Shown piece by piece: positions 53,140 to 61,017 of a stretch of DNA of 64,000 nt. The notes beneath the pieces were generated by a model. That model saw nothing but the letters and a program-made list of their open reading frames with translations, had not been told where the DNA came from and did not search any database. The translations under genes were made by a program, and so were the position numbers. Within the stretch, counting starts at the first letter, position 1. Each line of letters opens with the position of its first letter. The stretch spans positions 2,644,001 to 2,708,000 of the forward strand of contig NZ_CP033875.1 of NCBI RefSeq assembly GCF_002742645.2. The letters run 5' to 3'. The stretch comes from Caulobacter sp. FWC26. Lineage in GTDB: Bacteria; Pseudomonadota; Alphaproteobacteria; Caulobacterales; Caulobacteraceae.

Positions 53140-53370
53140 ATGCCCGACACCCAGACCTATCGCGTCCATGCGCGCGGCGAAGACGCCAGCCACGGGCACG
53201 CGGTCGACGCCGTCAGCTTCGAGGACGCGGCGGTGGCCTTTGTCGAGCTCTGGCATCCGCCAGTCGACGCCGACAACGAGGTCTCTCTGATCGTGCGGGA
53301 GACCGAGAGCGGCGTGGAGCACTGCTTCCGGATCGATCTGGACAGCGGCGAGGCCGCGCCCTGCCAGTAG
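53140..53370 (+). CDS. Small protein, possibly DUF5961 family
   Basis: 76 residues. MPDTQTYRVHARGEDASHGHAV, then VSFEDAAVAFVELWHPPVDADNEVSLIV and the ending RIDLDSGEAAPCQ. The pattern (short beta-alpha-beta with a conserved RVHA start) resembles a small alphaproteobacterial family I recall as DUF5961; the assignment is tentative. AGGAGA lies about 9 nt upstream of the ATG. It lies 88 nt upstream of ku on the same strand. Confidence 0.7.
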   Translation: MPDTQTYRVHARGEDASHGHAVDAVSFEDAAVAFVELWHPPVDADNEVSLIVRETESGVEHCFRIDLDSGEAAPCQ

Positions 53371-53457
53371 AGGCCGGCCAGAACGAATCACCGCCAGCCC
53401 CGTTGAGTCGAGTCTTCACGGACCGGCGATCCTGCCGGCCCTCACGGAAACAGGACC

Positions 53458-54342
53458 ATGGCCGGCTATCGCCCTACTTGGCAGGGACACCTTCGCCTCT
53501 CGCTCGTCACCTGTCCGGTGGCGCTCTACACCGCGACCAACTCCGGCGGCGAGGTCCATTTCAACCTGATCAATCCGGAGACCAACAACCGGATCAAGAT
53601 GGTCACCACCGACCCCGACACCGGGCCGATCGAGCGCGCTAAACTGGTGAAGGGCTACGAGTTCGAGAAGGGCCAGTACGTGCTGCTGACCAATGATGAG
53701 ATCGCCTCGGTCAAACTGGAGAGCACCAAGACCATCGACATCGAGCGGTTCGTGCCCGAGGCCGACATCGATCGCATCTACTGGGACAATCCCTATTACC
53801 TCGCGCCCGACGGCAAGCTGGCCCAGGAAGCCTTCAGCGTCATCCGCGAGGCCATGGCGCGCTCAGGCCAGATCGCCTTGGGCCGGGTGGTCATGTCGAC
53901 CCGCGAGCGCTTGCTAGCCCTGGAGCCGCGCGGCAAGGGCATCCTGGCCTATACCCTGCGCACCGATGCGGAGGTCCGGGCCGAGGATGAAATTTTCGGG
54001 GCAATCAGCGACAAGGCGCCGGACGCGGCGATGATCTCAATCGCCGAAAAGATCATCCAGCAGCAGGAAGGCCCGTTCGACCCCAGTCAGTTTACCGATC
54101 GCTACGAGGAGGCGCTCAAGGCGCTGATCGCCGACAAGCGCAAGGGCCACAAGGTGGCCAAGGTCGCCGAGCCGGACGACACCAATGTCGTGGACCTGAT
54201 GGCGGCGCTGCGGGCCAGCCTTGGCGGCGCGCCCGGCGCCAAGGCCAAGCCGCCCAAGGCGGCGGCCAAGGCCAGCGGTCGATCGAAGGCGACGACGGCG
54301 CCGGCGCCCGCCAAGGCGCCGGCCCGCCGCAAGGCTGGCTAG
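53458..54342 (+). CDS. ku: Ku protein (non-homologous end joining)
   Basis: 294 residues. MAGYRPTWQGHLRLSLVTCPVALYTATN starts the Ku70/80 beta-barrel core, with the HFNLINPE...RIKMVTTDPDTG strand pair, KGYEFEKGQYVLLTNDEIASVKLESTKTIDIERFV and ILAYTLRTDAEVRAEDEIF; a lysine/alanine-rich tail (from about residue 250) is usual and binds DNA or LigD. Ku homodimers hold DNA ends. No ligD is present in the window, so end-joining would need a ligase elsewhere. Flanked by small genes, with xth following. The ATG has GGAAACAGG upstream. Confidence 0.96.
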   Translation: MAGYRPTWQGHLRLSLVTCPVALYTATNSGGEVHFNLINPETNNRIKMVTTDPDTGPIERAKLVKGYEFEKGQYVLLTNDEIASVKLESTKTIDIERFVPEADIDRIYWDNPYYLAPDGKLAQEAFSVIREAMARSGQIALGRVVMSTRERLLALEPRGKGILAYTLRTDAEVRAEDEIFGAISDKAPDAAMISIAEKIIQQQEGPFDPSQFTDRYEEALKALIADKRKGHKVAKVAEPDDTNVVDLMAALRASLGGAPGAKAKPPKAAAKASGRSKATTAPAPAKAPARRKAG

Positions 54343-54521
54343 GCCTTCTGGCGATCGCCCTTGTCGCCCTGGCCGCGTCCCGCGTCATGGCTGGAGTGGC
54401 GGCGCTGGTCGGCGGCCGACGATTTGCCGACATCGACCACCTCGGAGAAGTGGCCCTTGTCGTCGCGACGCACATAGCGCTTGTCACCGGGCGTGGGCTC
54501 GATCAGTTCACGTTTGGACAT
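54339..54521 (-). CDS. Small conserved basic protein
   Basis: 60 residues from the ATG at 54521; an upstream extension to 54578 is possible. MSKRELIEPTPGDKRYVRRDD then GHFSEVVDVGKSSAADQRRH and SSHDAGRGQGDKGDRQKA. The conserved KRYVRRDxKGxF pattern is common in small proteins of alphaproteobacteria with Ku or LigD genes close by, as far as I recall; no function is assigned. It overlaps the ku stop by 4 nt in convergent orientation. Highly charged and probably unstructured at the end. Confidence 0.75.
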   Translation of the reverse strand: MSKRELIEPTPGDKRYVRRDDKGHFSEVVDVGKSSAADQRRHSSHDAGRGQGDKGDRQKA

Positions 54522-54621
54522 GGCGGTAAGTCTCCCTTTCGAAAGACGAATCCGCAGGCCAGCCAAACTGTTCCGCACCTAGCCTTTGGAACGACGTCCC
54601 GGCGGTGACGGTTGTCCTGGC

Positions 54622-55395
54622 GTGCGCATCGCCACCTTGAACATCAACAACGTCCTCAGCCGGTTCGACCCGCTGATCGAATGGCTGGACGACGCCCAGC
54701 CCGACGTCGTCTGTCTCCAGGAGCTCAAGGCCGAACAGGGCCGGTTTCCAGCCGAGGCCATTGAGCAGATGGGCTACGGCGCGGTCTGGAAGGGCCAGCG
54801 CACCTGGAACGGCGTGGCGATCCTGGCGCGCGGGATGACCCCGGTCCTGACGCGCACCGCCCTGCCCGGCGATCCTGATCCATCCCAGAGCCGCTACATC
54901 GAGGCGGCGGTAGAAGGCGTGCTGATCGGCTGCCTCTACCTGCCGAACGGCAATCCGGTTCCCGGCCCTAAATTCGATTACAAACTCGCCTGGTTCGAGG
55001 CCCTGCTATCCCACGCCCAAAGCCTTCTGAACTCCGGGGCGCCGGTGGTGCTGGCCGGCGACTACAACGTCGTGCCGACCGAAGCTGACATCTATCCCAA
55101 TCACTCCTATGGCGGCGACGCCCTGCTCCGTCCCGAGAGCCGCGCTGCCTTCCAGCGCCTGCTCGATCAGGGCTGGACCGACGCCCTGCGCGCCGTGCAT
55201 CCGAACGCCGCGCCCTGGACCTACTGGTCCTATCTGCGGGAGCGCTGGCCCAAGGACAAAGGCCTGCGCATCGACCATCTGCTTCTGTCGCCCGATCTCG
55301 CCGACGAACTCGAAGACGCCGGTGTCGATCGATGGGTGCGCGGGCTCGACGGCGCGAGCGACCACGCGCCCGCCTGGATCGAGCTCCTCCGATGA
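54622..55395 (+). CDS. xth: Exonuclease III family AP endonuclease
   Basis: 257 residues. It cleaves abasic sites and trims 3-prime ends in DNA. Class motifs are RIATLNINNVLSRFDPL, VVCLQELKAEQGRFP (catalytic Glu), RTWNGVAILARG, the GDYNVVPTEADIY catalytic Asp region and the C-terminal DGASDHAPAWIEL with His. The start is the GTG at 54622 (VRIATLN); a TTG at 54586 is an alternative, and neither has a strong binding site. It overlaps the next small gene by an ATGA. Together with SRAP and Ku it adds abasic-site and end processing to the island. Confidence 0.93.
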   Translation: MRIATLNINNVLSRFDPLIEWLDDAQPDVVCLQELKAEQGRFPAEAIEQMGYGAVWKGQRTWNGVAILARGMTPVLTRTALPGDPDPSQSRYIEAAVEGVLIGCLYLPNGNPVPGPKFDYKLAWFEALLSHAQSLLNSGAPVVLAGDYNVVPTEADIYPNHSYGGDALLRPESRAAFQRLLDQGWTDALRAVHPNAAPWTYWSYLRERWPKDKGLRIDHLLLSPDLADELEDAGVDRWVRGLDGASDHAPAWIELLR

Positions 55396-55718
55396 AGCCC
55401 CCCGCGCCCATTACGCCGGATGGCCGCTACATCGTCGTGCGCGGGCGGCTCTGGCGACGAAGCAATCCACACCTCTCGGCCGAGCACCGCCAGACCTTGG
55501 TGAACGCGCTGATGAATGCGCGTCGCGCGGTCAGGGCGGCGCTGGCGGCCGAGGACCCAGATCAATTGGCCAAGGCTCGCGCTCAAGTCGACGCCGCCAA
55601 GGTCGGGCTGGGCGAGCGCGGCCCGGTGTGGTGGAACGATGGAGCGCCAGACCTCAACCGGCACATGGCCAAGAATACCGTCTATGCCGATTGGTGGGCG
55701 GGCCTCAACGCGAGCTAG
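55392..55718 (+). CDS. Small conserved protein of Ku-type neighbourhoods
   Basis: 108 residues, starting in the last codon of xth (ATGA). MKPPAPITPDGRYIVVRGRLWRRSNPHL is followed by SAEHRQTLVNALMNARRAVRAALAAEDPDQLAKARAQVDAAKVGLGERGPVWWNDGAPDLNRHMAKNT, a helical region with a Trp-rich ending (VWWNDG, YADWWAGLNAS). The VRGRLWRxxNPxL opening is conserved in many alphaproteobacteria; the family has no assigned function. Translation is coupled to xth, so a repair link is a reasonable guess. Confidence 0.78.
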   Translation: MKPPAPITPDGRYIVVRGRLWRRSNPHLSAEHRQTLVNALMNARRAVRAALAAEDPDQLAKARAQVDAAKVGLGERGPVWWNDGAPDLNRHMAKNTVYADWWAGLNAS

Positions 55719-55750
55719 CGCCGCCATGAGCGGCGCCGTACCATGGCCTC

Positions 55751-55876
55751 ATGCCCGCTCGCTCCCGACCAACCGCCCGCCTGCTGACCCCCGCCGGCTG
55801 GGCCGGCCTTGCCGCCTTGGTCCTGCTGGCGGCGGGCTTGGTCTTCGCCCTCGTCCAGGTTCTGCCGCGCACCTAG
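55751..55876 (+). CDS. Possible 41-residue single-pass membrane protein
   Basis: ATG to TAG, 41 residues: MPARSRPTARLLTPAGWAGL, then AALVLLAAGLVFALVQVLPRT. A basic N-terminus and one hydrophobic helix are what a small inner-membrane protein looks like. It overlaps the antirestriction gene stop on the other strand by 4 nt, which is the usual tight packing here. No homologue is recalled and the binding site is weak. Confidence 0.45.
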   Translation: MPARSRPTARLLTPAGWAGLAALVLLAAGLVFALVQVLPRT

Positions 55877-56403
55877 CGCGTCCAGAAAACATGCACTTGG
55901 TCGGCGGCGGTCTCGACCGTGAACAACTCGCCGTTTAGCCGCGCGTCGCGCGCCATGGCCTCATAGTCGATGTAGAGCCGCAGGGTCTCCGGAATGGCCG
56001 TGGTCTCCTCGGTCATCTCTTGAAAGCAATCGGCCAGACTGGCGAAGACCCCGTGATACTGGTCGTCGAGCGCTGCGGCGGCCGCATCGAGATCGCCTCC
56101 GACCTCGGCCAGCACCAGGGCGCCGAGCGTACCCCGCGCGCGCAGGAAGGCGGCGATTTCGACGACCCTGGCGATGTTGGCATATTCGGCGATCTCTACG
56201 CCGCCGAAGCCCTCATAGTCATGGATCGCAAACTCCTCGGCCATCGGCTCGGGCGAGGCCGCCAGCATCGCCCGGATCGCCACCCACACCGCTTCGATGT
56301 CGTCCTCGACATCGATCCAGGCGCCGTGCAATCGGCCGCCATTGTAGGCGGCCAGGCACGCGACATAGATACGGGGCTCAAGATCATCAGCGGCTTTTCC
56401 CAT
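55873..56403 (-). CDS. ardA: ArdA antirestriction protein
   Basis: 176 residues from the ATG at 56403 (MGKAADDLEPRIYVACLAAYNGGRLHGAWID). ArdA mimics DNA and blocks type I restriction enzymes when a conjugative element enters a new host. The family motifs PRIYVACLAAYNGGRLHGAWI and EFAIHDYEGFGGVEIAEY are present and the protein is strongly acidic, as expected for a DNA mimic. It sits in the middle of the island, upstream of the trb operon on the same strand. An ATG at 56412 is the alternative start. Confidence 0.93.
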   Translation of the reverse strand: MGKAADDLEPRIYVACLAAYNGGRLHGAWIDVEDDIEAVWVAIRAMLAASPEPMAEEFAIHDYEGFGGVEIAEYANIARVVEIAAFLRARGTLGALVLAEVGGDLDAAAAALDDQYHGVFASLADCFQEMTEETTAIPETLRLYIDYEAMARDARLNGELFTVETAADQVHVFWTR

Positions 56404-56646
56404 GATCCTCATCCTTCAAGGCAGGGGTTCGACATCGAACCCTTGCCCGTCGGCGAGACCGGGGGTGCAAGCGGAGGGACGGCTTCGCGGGGACCCGGCT
56501 GCAGGACGGCCATAGGCCGGCCGAAGCTGGGCGGAAGCCGATCCGAAGCGCGCCGGGGGCGGAGCCCCAAGCTAAAATAGTGGAGCGCCCGATCTGCGGC
56601 GCATGAGCCGTTGGCCCAGCAGGACTAGAACTGTGTTAGATTTGAA

Positions 56647-57288
56647 TCACGGATCGAGGCTGTCTCGATCGCGCCTGCGCCAGAGGCGCTTCCAGCGTCG
56701 CCGTAGCCACATCGCCACCGCTCTGAAGGCCCGACCGAGTTTGTCGCCCGTCAGGCGTAGCGAGATGGCGAGCCGATGGCTCCAGGGCACGATCCCTAGA
56801 GAGGAAAGCGCAAGGTCCATCAGATCACGCGTCGCGGATATGACCTCCCCCATCGGGCCAAGATAGACATCTGGCCCAGCGTCGTAGTCCCAAGCACGTC
56901 GCGCGGTAAGAAGGCGCTCGTAGCGATCACGAAAGTGCGCTGGCAGGATCAGGTAGTTGGCCTTGAAGGCCTCATCCGCCTTTACGACCTGCACCCAGTA
57001 TCGATCGTGATCGGTTTTGAGCGCATCGCTGGCATAGTAGCCGTGCACGTCCTCGTCGAACCCATCGTAGATACGTTCCGCTAGGGGTTTTGCGGCCCTA
57101 AGCGCTCCGATGATTTCGCTGCAGGCCTCCTGCCGACGCTCCCAGACTTTTTCATGCCGGTGGCGGTCGCGGGCGAACAGGCCGTTGACGATAGTGACAA
57201 GCAACGTGCCCGTCACGCCAATCAAGGCTCCGATCAGCGCGGCAGCCGCAGCCGTGAGCCGAGTATCGAAGAGAATCGAGGAAAGCAC
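56647..57288 (-). CDS. Hypothetical membrane-anchored protein
   Basis: 213 residues. A hydrophobic segment (ALIGALIGVTGTLLVTIVNGLFA, about 17-40) precedes a soluble helical region with RRQEACSEIIGALRAAKPLAERI, DRYWVQVVKADEAFKANYLIL and RDRYERLLTARRAWDYDAG, then a very basic C-terminus (RAVAMWLRRRWKRLWRRRDRDSL). The pattern fits a membrane-tethered cytoplasmic protein, possibly a coiled helical sensor or effector, but no family is recognised. It lies alone in the ardA-trb interval, divergent from the 57391 gene. Confidence 0.55.
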   Translation of the reverse strand: MLSSILFDTRLTAAAAALIGALIGVTGTLLVTIVNGLFARDRHRHEKVWERRQEACSEIIGALRAAKPLAERIYDGFDEDVHGYYASDALKTDHDRYWVQVVKADEAFKANYLILPAHFRDRYERLLTARRAWDYDAGPDVYLGPMGEVISATRDLMDLALSSLGIVPWSHRLAISLRLTGDKLGRAFRAVAMWLRRRWKRLWRRRDRDSLDP

Positions 57289-57390
57289 AGCCGGTTTCGC
57301 CTATATCTGCGATGACAGTCCAGGTTCAAAATTTGCCACTATTCTACTTGCCACAATAGGCGGCCGCGCTAGCCCATCAATGAGCCCTCG

Positions 57391-57609
57391 ATGAGCGAAG
57401 TGACCTTGTCCGCCACACTGAAGGCCAACAGCTTCCTGGCGACCGTCACCGTCTCTAACGGTGTCGCGCTCAGCTCCGCTGAGACCTTCCCGACGATCCG
57501 GGAGGCTATCACCGCGCCCCTCCCTGAAGCTCCTGCAGATACCAGAGCGGATCGAGTCGCTGGGGGCCGACGAACACTAGTCCGTCACCGCAAAGGGCGA
57601 ACACCATGA
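57391..57609 (+). CDS. Hypothetical small protein coupled to the next gene
   Basis: 72 residues. MSEVTLSATLKANSFLATVTVSN and GVALSSAETFPTIREAITAPLP form a short beta-rich front, followed by an arginine-rich tail. No domain recognised. Its TGA overlaps the ATG of the 344-residue gene (ATGA at 57606-57609), so the two are translationally coupled. No good binding site is visible before the ATG at 57391. An AT-rich stretch with a likely promoter lies upstream (57290-57360). Confidence 0.5.
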   Translation: MSEVTLSATLKANSFLATVTVSNGVALSSAETFPTIREAITAPLPEAPADTRADRVAGGRRTLVRHRKGRTP

Positions 57610-58640
57610 CCCAGCGTATCGATCTCTTTGCGCCATGCGTGCCGCCCACAAAGCTGCACCCCAATTTCGCGGCATTGCTGAGGTCGGACCATCACGCCTT
57701 GGTGCGCGAGATGATCAGCGACGCCTTCGCGCGGATGGGCGACCCGAACGGGCACTTTGTCTCGCAATTTCAGGGCTATGGCTTCCATGCCCGCCTATTC
57801 GAGATTGCGTGCTTTCTTTATCTGGAAGCGGCCGGCCTAGCGCCAAGCCGACCGTTTGACGCTCCAGACTTCATGGCTTCCAAGGCAGGTCTGGAGATCG
57901 CCGTGGAAGCGATGACCGCCAATCCCACTGACGGGAACGAAGCCGACATCAGCATCTTGCGCATGGAGGACGGATCTCCCGCAGATATGCAGGAGCGCAG
58001 CAGCGTCCTCTTCCCGCGCCGAATGCGCGCGGCCCTGATCAAAAAGGCGAGACACGGCTATGACGCCCTGACGCATATGGCGGGAAAACCGCTTGTGCTG
58101 ATGACTCAGCCGGCTTTCGAGGCAGGGTCCAGCCTCTACGTGGCGGACGCGCTCGTCCCAATGCTATTTGGCGACACGAAAGGGTCTGCGGGTTTCTTCG
58201 CCCGCCCAGACGCTGCCGCGATCAGTGCGATCGCCTATTGCAATGGCTTTGCGGTATCCAAGTTCTGGCGACTGTCTTCGGCGTCGCTGTTTGGAACAGC
58301 GATCTTTGCGAAGCGCTTGGGCACGTGCCTCCTGCCCGAGGAAGGCGATCACCCGCAGCCGAGGGAATACGAGTTCGACGTGAGCGATCCCGGCGCGCCG
58401 GAGGAAACCTGGTGGCAGGGCGTCACCCTGTTTTTGAATCCGAATGCGACTGTACCGCTGCCTGCGGATTTCCTGCCCGCGACATGTGTCATCGCCCGCG
58501 AAGACGGCGTGCTGACGATGGAGATCGATGGGTTCCATCCGATGACGTCCCTCATGCGCGCCGTTGTGCCTGGCCAGAAGGACGCCGGAGAGAATGGTCG
58601 CAATAGCCCGCCAGATACCGCTGCCCCCGCGCGCCCTTAA
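57606..58640 (+). CDS. Hypothetical protein with nuclease-like N-terminal region
   Basis: 344 residues. MTQRIDLFAPCVPPTKLHPNFAALL begins a region with GHFVSQFQGYGFHARLFEIACFLYLEAAGL followed by FDAPDFMASKAGLEIAVEAMTANPTDGNE. The helix-then-APDF...xEIAVEA arrangement resembles the core of PD-(D/E)xK nucleases (Glu helix, PD strand, ExE/ExK strand), but a full match is not certain. The rest (VLMTQPAFEAGSSLYVADALVPMLFGD and FGTAIFAKRLGTCLLPEEGDH) is unrecognised. It is coupled to the small gene before it and followed after 31 nt by another unknown gene. Confidence 0.6.
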   Translation: MTQRIDLFAPCVPPTKLHPNFAALLRSDHHALVREMISDAFARMGDPNGHFVSQFQGYGFHARLFEIACFLYLEAAGLAPSRPFDAPDFMASKAGLEIAVEAMTANPTDGNEADISILRMEDGSPADMQERSSVLFPRRMRAALIKKARHGYDALTHMAGKPLVLMTQPAFEAGSSLYVADALVPMLFGDTKGSAGFFARPDAAAISAIAYCNGFAVSKFWRLSSASLFGTAIFAKRLGTCLLPEEGDHPQPREYEFDVSDPGAPEETWWQGVTLFLNPNATVPLPADFLPATCVIAREDGVLTMEIDGFHPMTSLMRAVVPGQKDAGENGRNSPPDTAAPARP

Positions 58641-58671
58641 GCTTGATCCCTCGTTTGTCTAGGCTGGCGAC

Positions 58672-59538
58672 ATGACCTCGGATTCGCCCGCTACCCACAA
58701 ACGCACCTCGCCCTGTCCGTGGAGAGATCGACTCCTGCATTGGAAGGATCGCACGACTTGGCATCCGACGCTGACGCAGTGGCTCCAGCCGCACTTTGTC
58801 GACGGCGGCTATGCAACTTTGTCGGCCCTCCCAGAACAGGATCTTTGCTGGGACGATACCGATTGGTTGGACGAGATCCTCGCGCCCTATCTCAAAGAGG
58901 ATCTTGAGGTAGTGCTCGACCAGCTGAGCACCGTGATCAACCGAGCAGTGCTTCGCGCCTTCCACGGCTGCCGCGTCGCTGACGCCGGGGTATTTCATCG
59001 CGAGGGAATCCGCTTGAACGACCCCGCCGTGCTCGAAGACGAGGCCCGCCGCATCGTCGCCGAGACAGCGGAGCTCGCCTGGATGCAGAAGTCGCTGGAG
59101 AGCCGCCTTGCGGCCTTCGATGCCCGAGAGCGCGATACCGACCAACTCTTCCTCTGCGCCGACGACCAAGTGCAACTCGACCACATCGGCCACTACATGC
59201 TGTACGGCAGCGAGTGGATGACGTGTGCGCTTGGTCCTTCCGCCTTCGACACACTCCGAAGACGCGGCATTCCGACCATGATCGAGGTCGATCTGCCGGT
59301 CTCTTGGATATCGCCTGGCCTGAGGGACGAACTGGCCGAAAAGCTGCTTCAGGAGTGGGTTCGTGTTGTGGTCAACGCGCCAACCTTCATTCCGAAGATC
59401 GACTTCGGCATCGACCTGCGTGTACCCGTGCCGGCCGAGATGATCGTCGCTCACTACCACCCGGCCATCTTGAAGGATCCCTACAACGGCAACGCGCCGT
59501 GTCGCACCGAAGTTCGGACTTGCCCCAGCTGCGCCTAG
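58672..59538 (+). CDS. Hypothetical protein with faint ADP-ribosyltransferase-like pattern
   Basis: 288 residues. LSTVINRAVLRAFHGCRVADAGVFHREGI carries a His-Gly-(T/C)-R-type start seen in ART and RES-like folds, followed by YMLYGSEWMTCALG (Tyr) and GIPTMIEVDLPVSWI (Glu), in the order H-Y-E used by mono-ADP-ribosyltransferases. That reading is speculative. Other parts, such as TWHPTLTQWLQPHFVDGG and the cysteine-containing ending NGNAPCRTEVRTCPSCA, are unrecognised. It follows the nuclease-like gene by 31 nt on the same strand, so the three genes from 57391 may form one operon. Confidence 0.5.
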   Translation: MTSDSPATHKRTSPCPWRDRLLHWKDRTTWHPTLTQWLQPHFVDGGYATLSALPEQDLCWDDTDWLDEILAPYLKEDLEVVLDQLSTVINRAVLRAFHGCRVADAGVFHREGIRLNDPAVLEDEARRIVAETAELAWMQKSLESRLAAFDARERDTDQLFLCADDQVQLDHIGHYMLYGSEWMTCALGPSAFDTLRRRGIPTMIEVDLPVSWISPGLRDELAEKLLQEWVRVVVNAPTFIPKIDFGIDLRVPVPAEMIVAHYHPAILKDPYNGNAPCRTEVRTCPSCA

Positions 59539-59557
59539 ACGCCGATGGCTACCGAAG

Positions 59558-59593
59558 TCGCAAGATCGACCGGCGCGCCGGTCGATCTTGCGA
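59558..59593. terminator. 36-bp perfect palindrome between convergent genes
   Basis: The two 18-bp halves are exact reverse complements with no loop, at a spot where two genes converge. Followed on the plus strand by GGGTTCTTTAG. It may stop both transcripts; a perfect palindrome of this length can also be a recombination or protein-binding site. Confidence 0.7.
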
Positions 59594-59600
59594 GGGTTCT

Positions 59601-60542
59601 TTAGGCGAGCATGGCGTTGAGGCGCGCGTAGGCGGGCGCATCGGTCGGCGAACCACGACGCTTGTGCTCGGCCCTGACAGCTTCCTCTGGCCTATCGACG
59701 CCTTCGTTGAAGTACTGCAGAACCGCATCGGCCAGGATGGGCAAGCCGCGCACACCGTGATCCTCCAGGAAGGCCTCTGAGAGCGACCTTGCACCTCGGT
59801 GGAGCCAGTTGGGCTCACCGGACAAATCGAAGAAGTAGGTCTGCCCTTTGCGCGGACCGATCCATAGCCACGGCCCCAGACGCTCGACCCTATCGCCACC
59901 CACGCGCCAGAGTGGATAATAGTCACGGCTGAACAGAACCTTGGAGCCGTCTTCTAGCGTCCAGTAACCGTAGGGCCGCCAATAGCGCGATGGGATGAAG
60001 TCGGCGGGCCGAACCTTGGGGCGAACGACCTCGAAGGTTGCGCAGGTGAGGATACTGTCCTCGAGCAGCACCTTGGCGCCACGTTCACCGTGGCTCAGGA
60101 CGTAGCCGTATTCCCGAGGCCGCCCCGACGCTTTGATGCGAACGAGGTCACCTCGCCCCCTGGGCTTGGCCGCCAGCAAAGGGCCGCGCCGCCAAGCCGA
60201 AAGCCGCAGCATCATGTGATCTTCACGTGACCAGTTTCGGTCGCCAGTGAGCCGCGCCGCAGATAGCGCGTATTGCGCGTCACTATCGGGAATATCGAGG
60301 TAGCTGGCGAGAGCGCCGATCTGGTGATCTGCGCGCGCAAGGAACTCGGGATCGGATAGATCCTGGTCCAAGATGCTCGGCGATCGATCCGGTGGACTCT
60401 GCTCGAACGCGAACCAGTCTTGGTAGCCGAGGGCCCTGGCCAGGCCCTCCTGCACGGCAGACAGCTTGACGTCCGGAAGCGCCTTGGCAATGCGCTGCGC
60501 AGCCTTCTTCGCACGCTCGCGATTCTGGAAAACGAATGTCAT
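59601..60542 (-). CDS. Hypothetical protein with glyoxalase-associated N-terminal helix domain
   Basis: 313 residues. The N-terminus KKAAQRIAKALPDVKLSAVQEGLARALGYQDWFAFEQ matches a short helical domain (often called glyoxalase-related) found at the ends of bacterial stress proteins, with the Ala/Leu heptads and the GYxDW motif. The remainder (EYGYVLSHGERGAKVLLEDSILTCATFEVVRPKV, YWRPYGYWTLEDGSKVLFSRDYYPLWRVG) is rich in aromatic and beta residues and is unrecognised; it could be a repeat beta domain. It begins 250 nt from the DUF2274 gene stop. Function unknown. Confidence 0.6.
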   Translation of the reverse strand: MTFVFQNRERAKKAAQRIAKALPDVKLSAVQEGLARALGYQDWFAFEQSPPDRSPSILDQDLSDPEFLARADHQIGALASYLDIPDSDAQYALSAARLTGDRNWSREDHMMLRLSAWRRGPLLAAKPRGRGDLVRIKASGRPREYGYVLSHGERGAKVLLEDSILTCATFEVVRPKVRPADFIPSRYWRPYGYWTLEDGSKVLFSRDYYPLWRVGGDRVERLGPWLWIGPRKGQTYFFDLSGEPNWLHRGARSLSEAFLEDHGVRGLPILADAVLQYFNEGVDRPEEAVRAEHKRRGSPTDAPAYARLNAMLA

Positions 60543-60792
60543 GACAAACCCAATCTCGGTGCTGTTTCATGACGCGTCCACTACGCCCGCCAGCACCTCA
60601 GAAAGGGTGAGAGGGTCATTCTAGTCGTCGGCCCCTGCCCGGAAGGCTTCGCCACTGTGGACGGCATGGCGGGGTACGCCATGCCTTATCCTTAACAGCA
60701 AACGACGCCGAAGGCCACCCTTGCCTCGCACTAGCGCCGACGTCGCGGCCTTAGGGTCGGCCCGACGACGATCTGCAGAATGGAAGTCCTCG
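60543..60792. other. Intergenic region downstream of the trb operon
   Basis: 250 nt with no gene. It holds a stem GGCATGGC/GCCATGCC at 60663-60685 without a T-run on the minus strand, so I cannot call it a terminator for the trb genes, and it holds the promoter region of the hypothetical gene that starts at 60542. Confidence 0.5.
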
Positions 60793-61017
60793 TTAGTCCT
60801 CCCGAGGCTTGCGTCCCCTCACAAACGCCCGGTCGCTGGCCATGAACTGATCCAGCATCGGCACGACCAGCCGCACGGGCTCAGCGACCTTGCCGCCGGT
60901 CTGGGTGGCGTGCGCCTGAGCGTAAGCCACCAGGTTGCGATAGGTCGCCGGCGGCACATCTAGGGTCATCTTGACCGGTGCCTCGTCCTCAAGGGGGCGC
61001 AACTTCAGCTTGCTCAT
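60793..61017 (-). CDS. DUF2274 protein at the end of the trb operon
   Basis: 74 residues: MSKLKLRPLEDEAPVKMTLDVPP then YRNLVAYAQAHATQTGGKVAEPVRLVVPMLDQFMASDRAFVRGRK. DUF2274 genes are nearly always the last gene after trbI in alphaproteobacterial and gammaproteobacterial trb operons, and the function is not known. A 4-nt overlap with the trbI stop (ATGA at 61014-61017) shows cotranslation. Confidence 0.9.
   Translation of the reverse strand: MSKLKLRPLEDEAPVKMTLDVPPATYRNLVAYAQAHATQTGGKVAEPVRLVVPMLDQFMASDRAFVRGRKPRED

Noticed and set aside
60663..60685. GGCATGGC/GCCATGCC stem downstream of the trb operon
   Set aside because: No T-run on the minus strand, so no support as a terminator.
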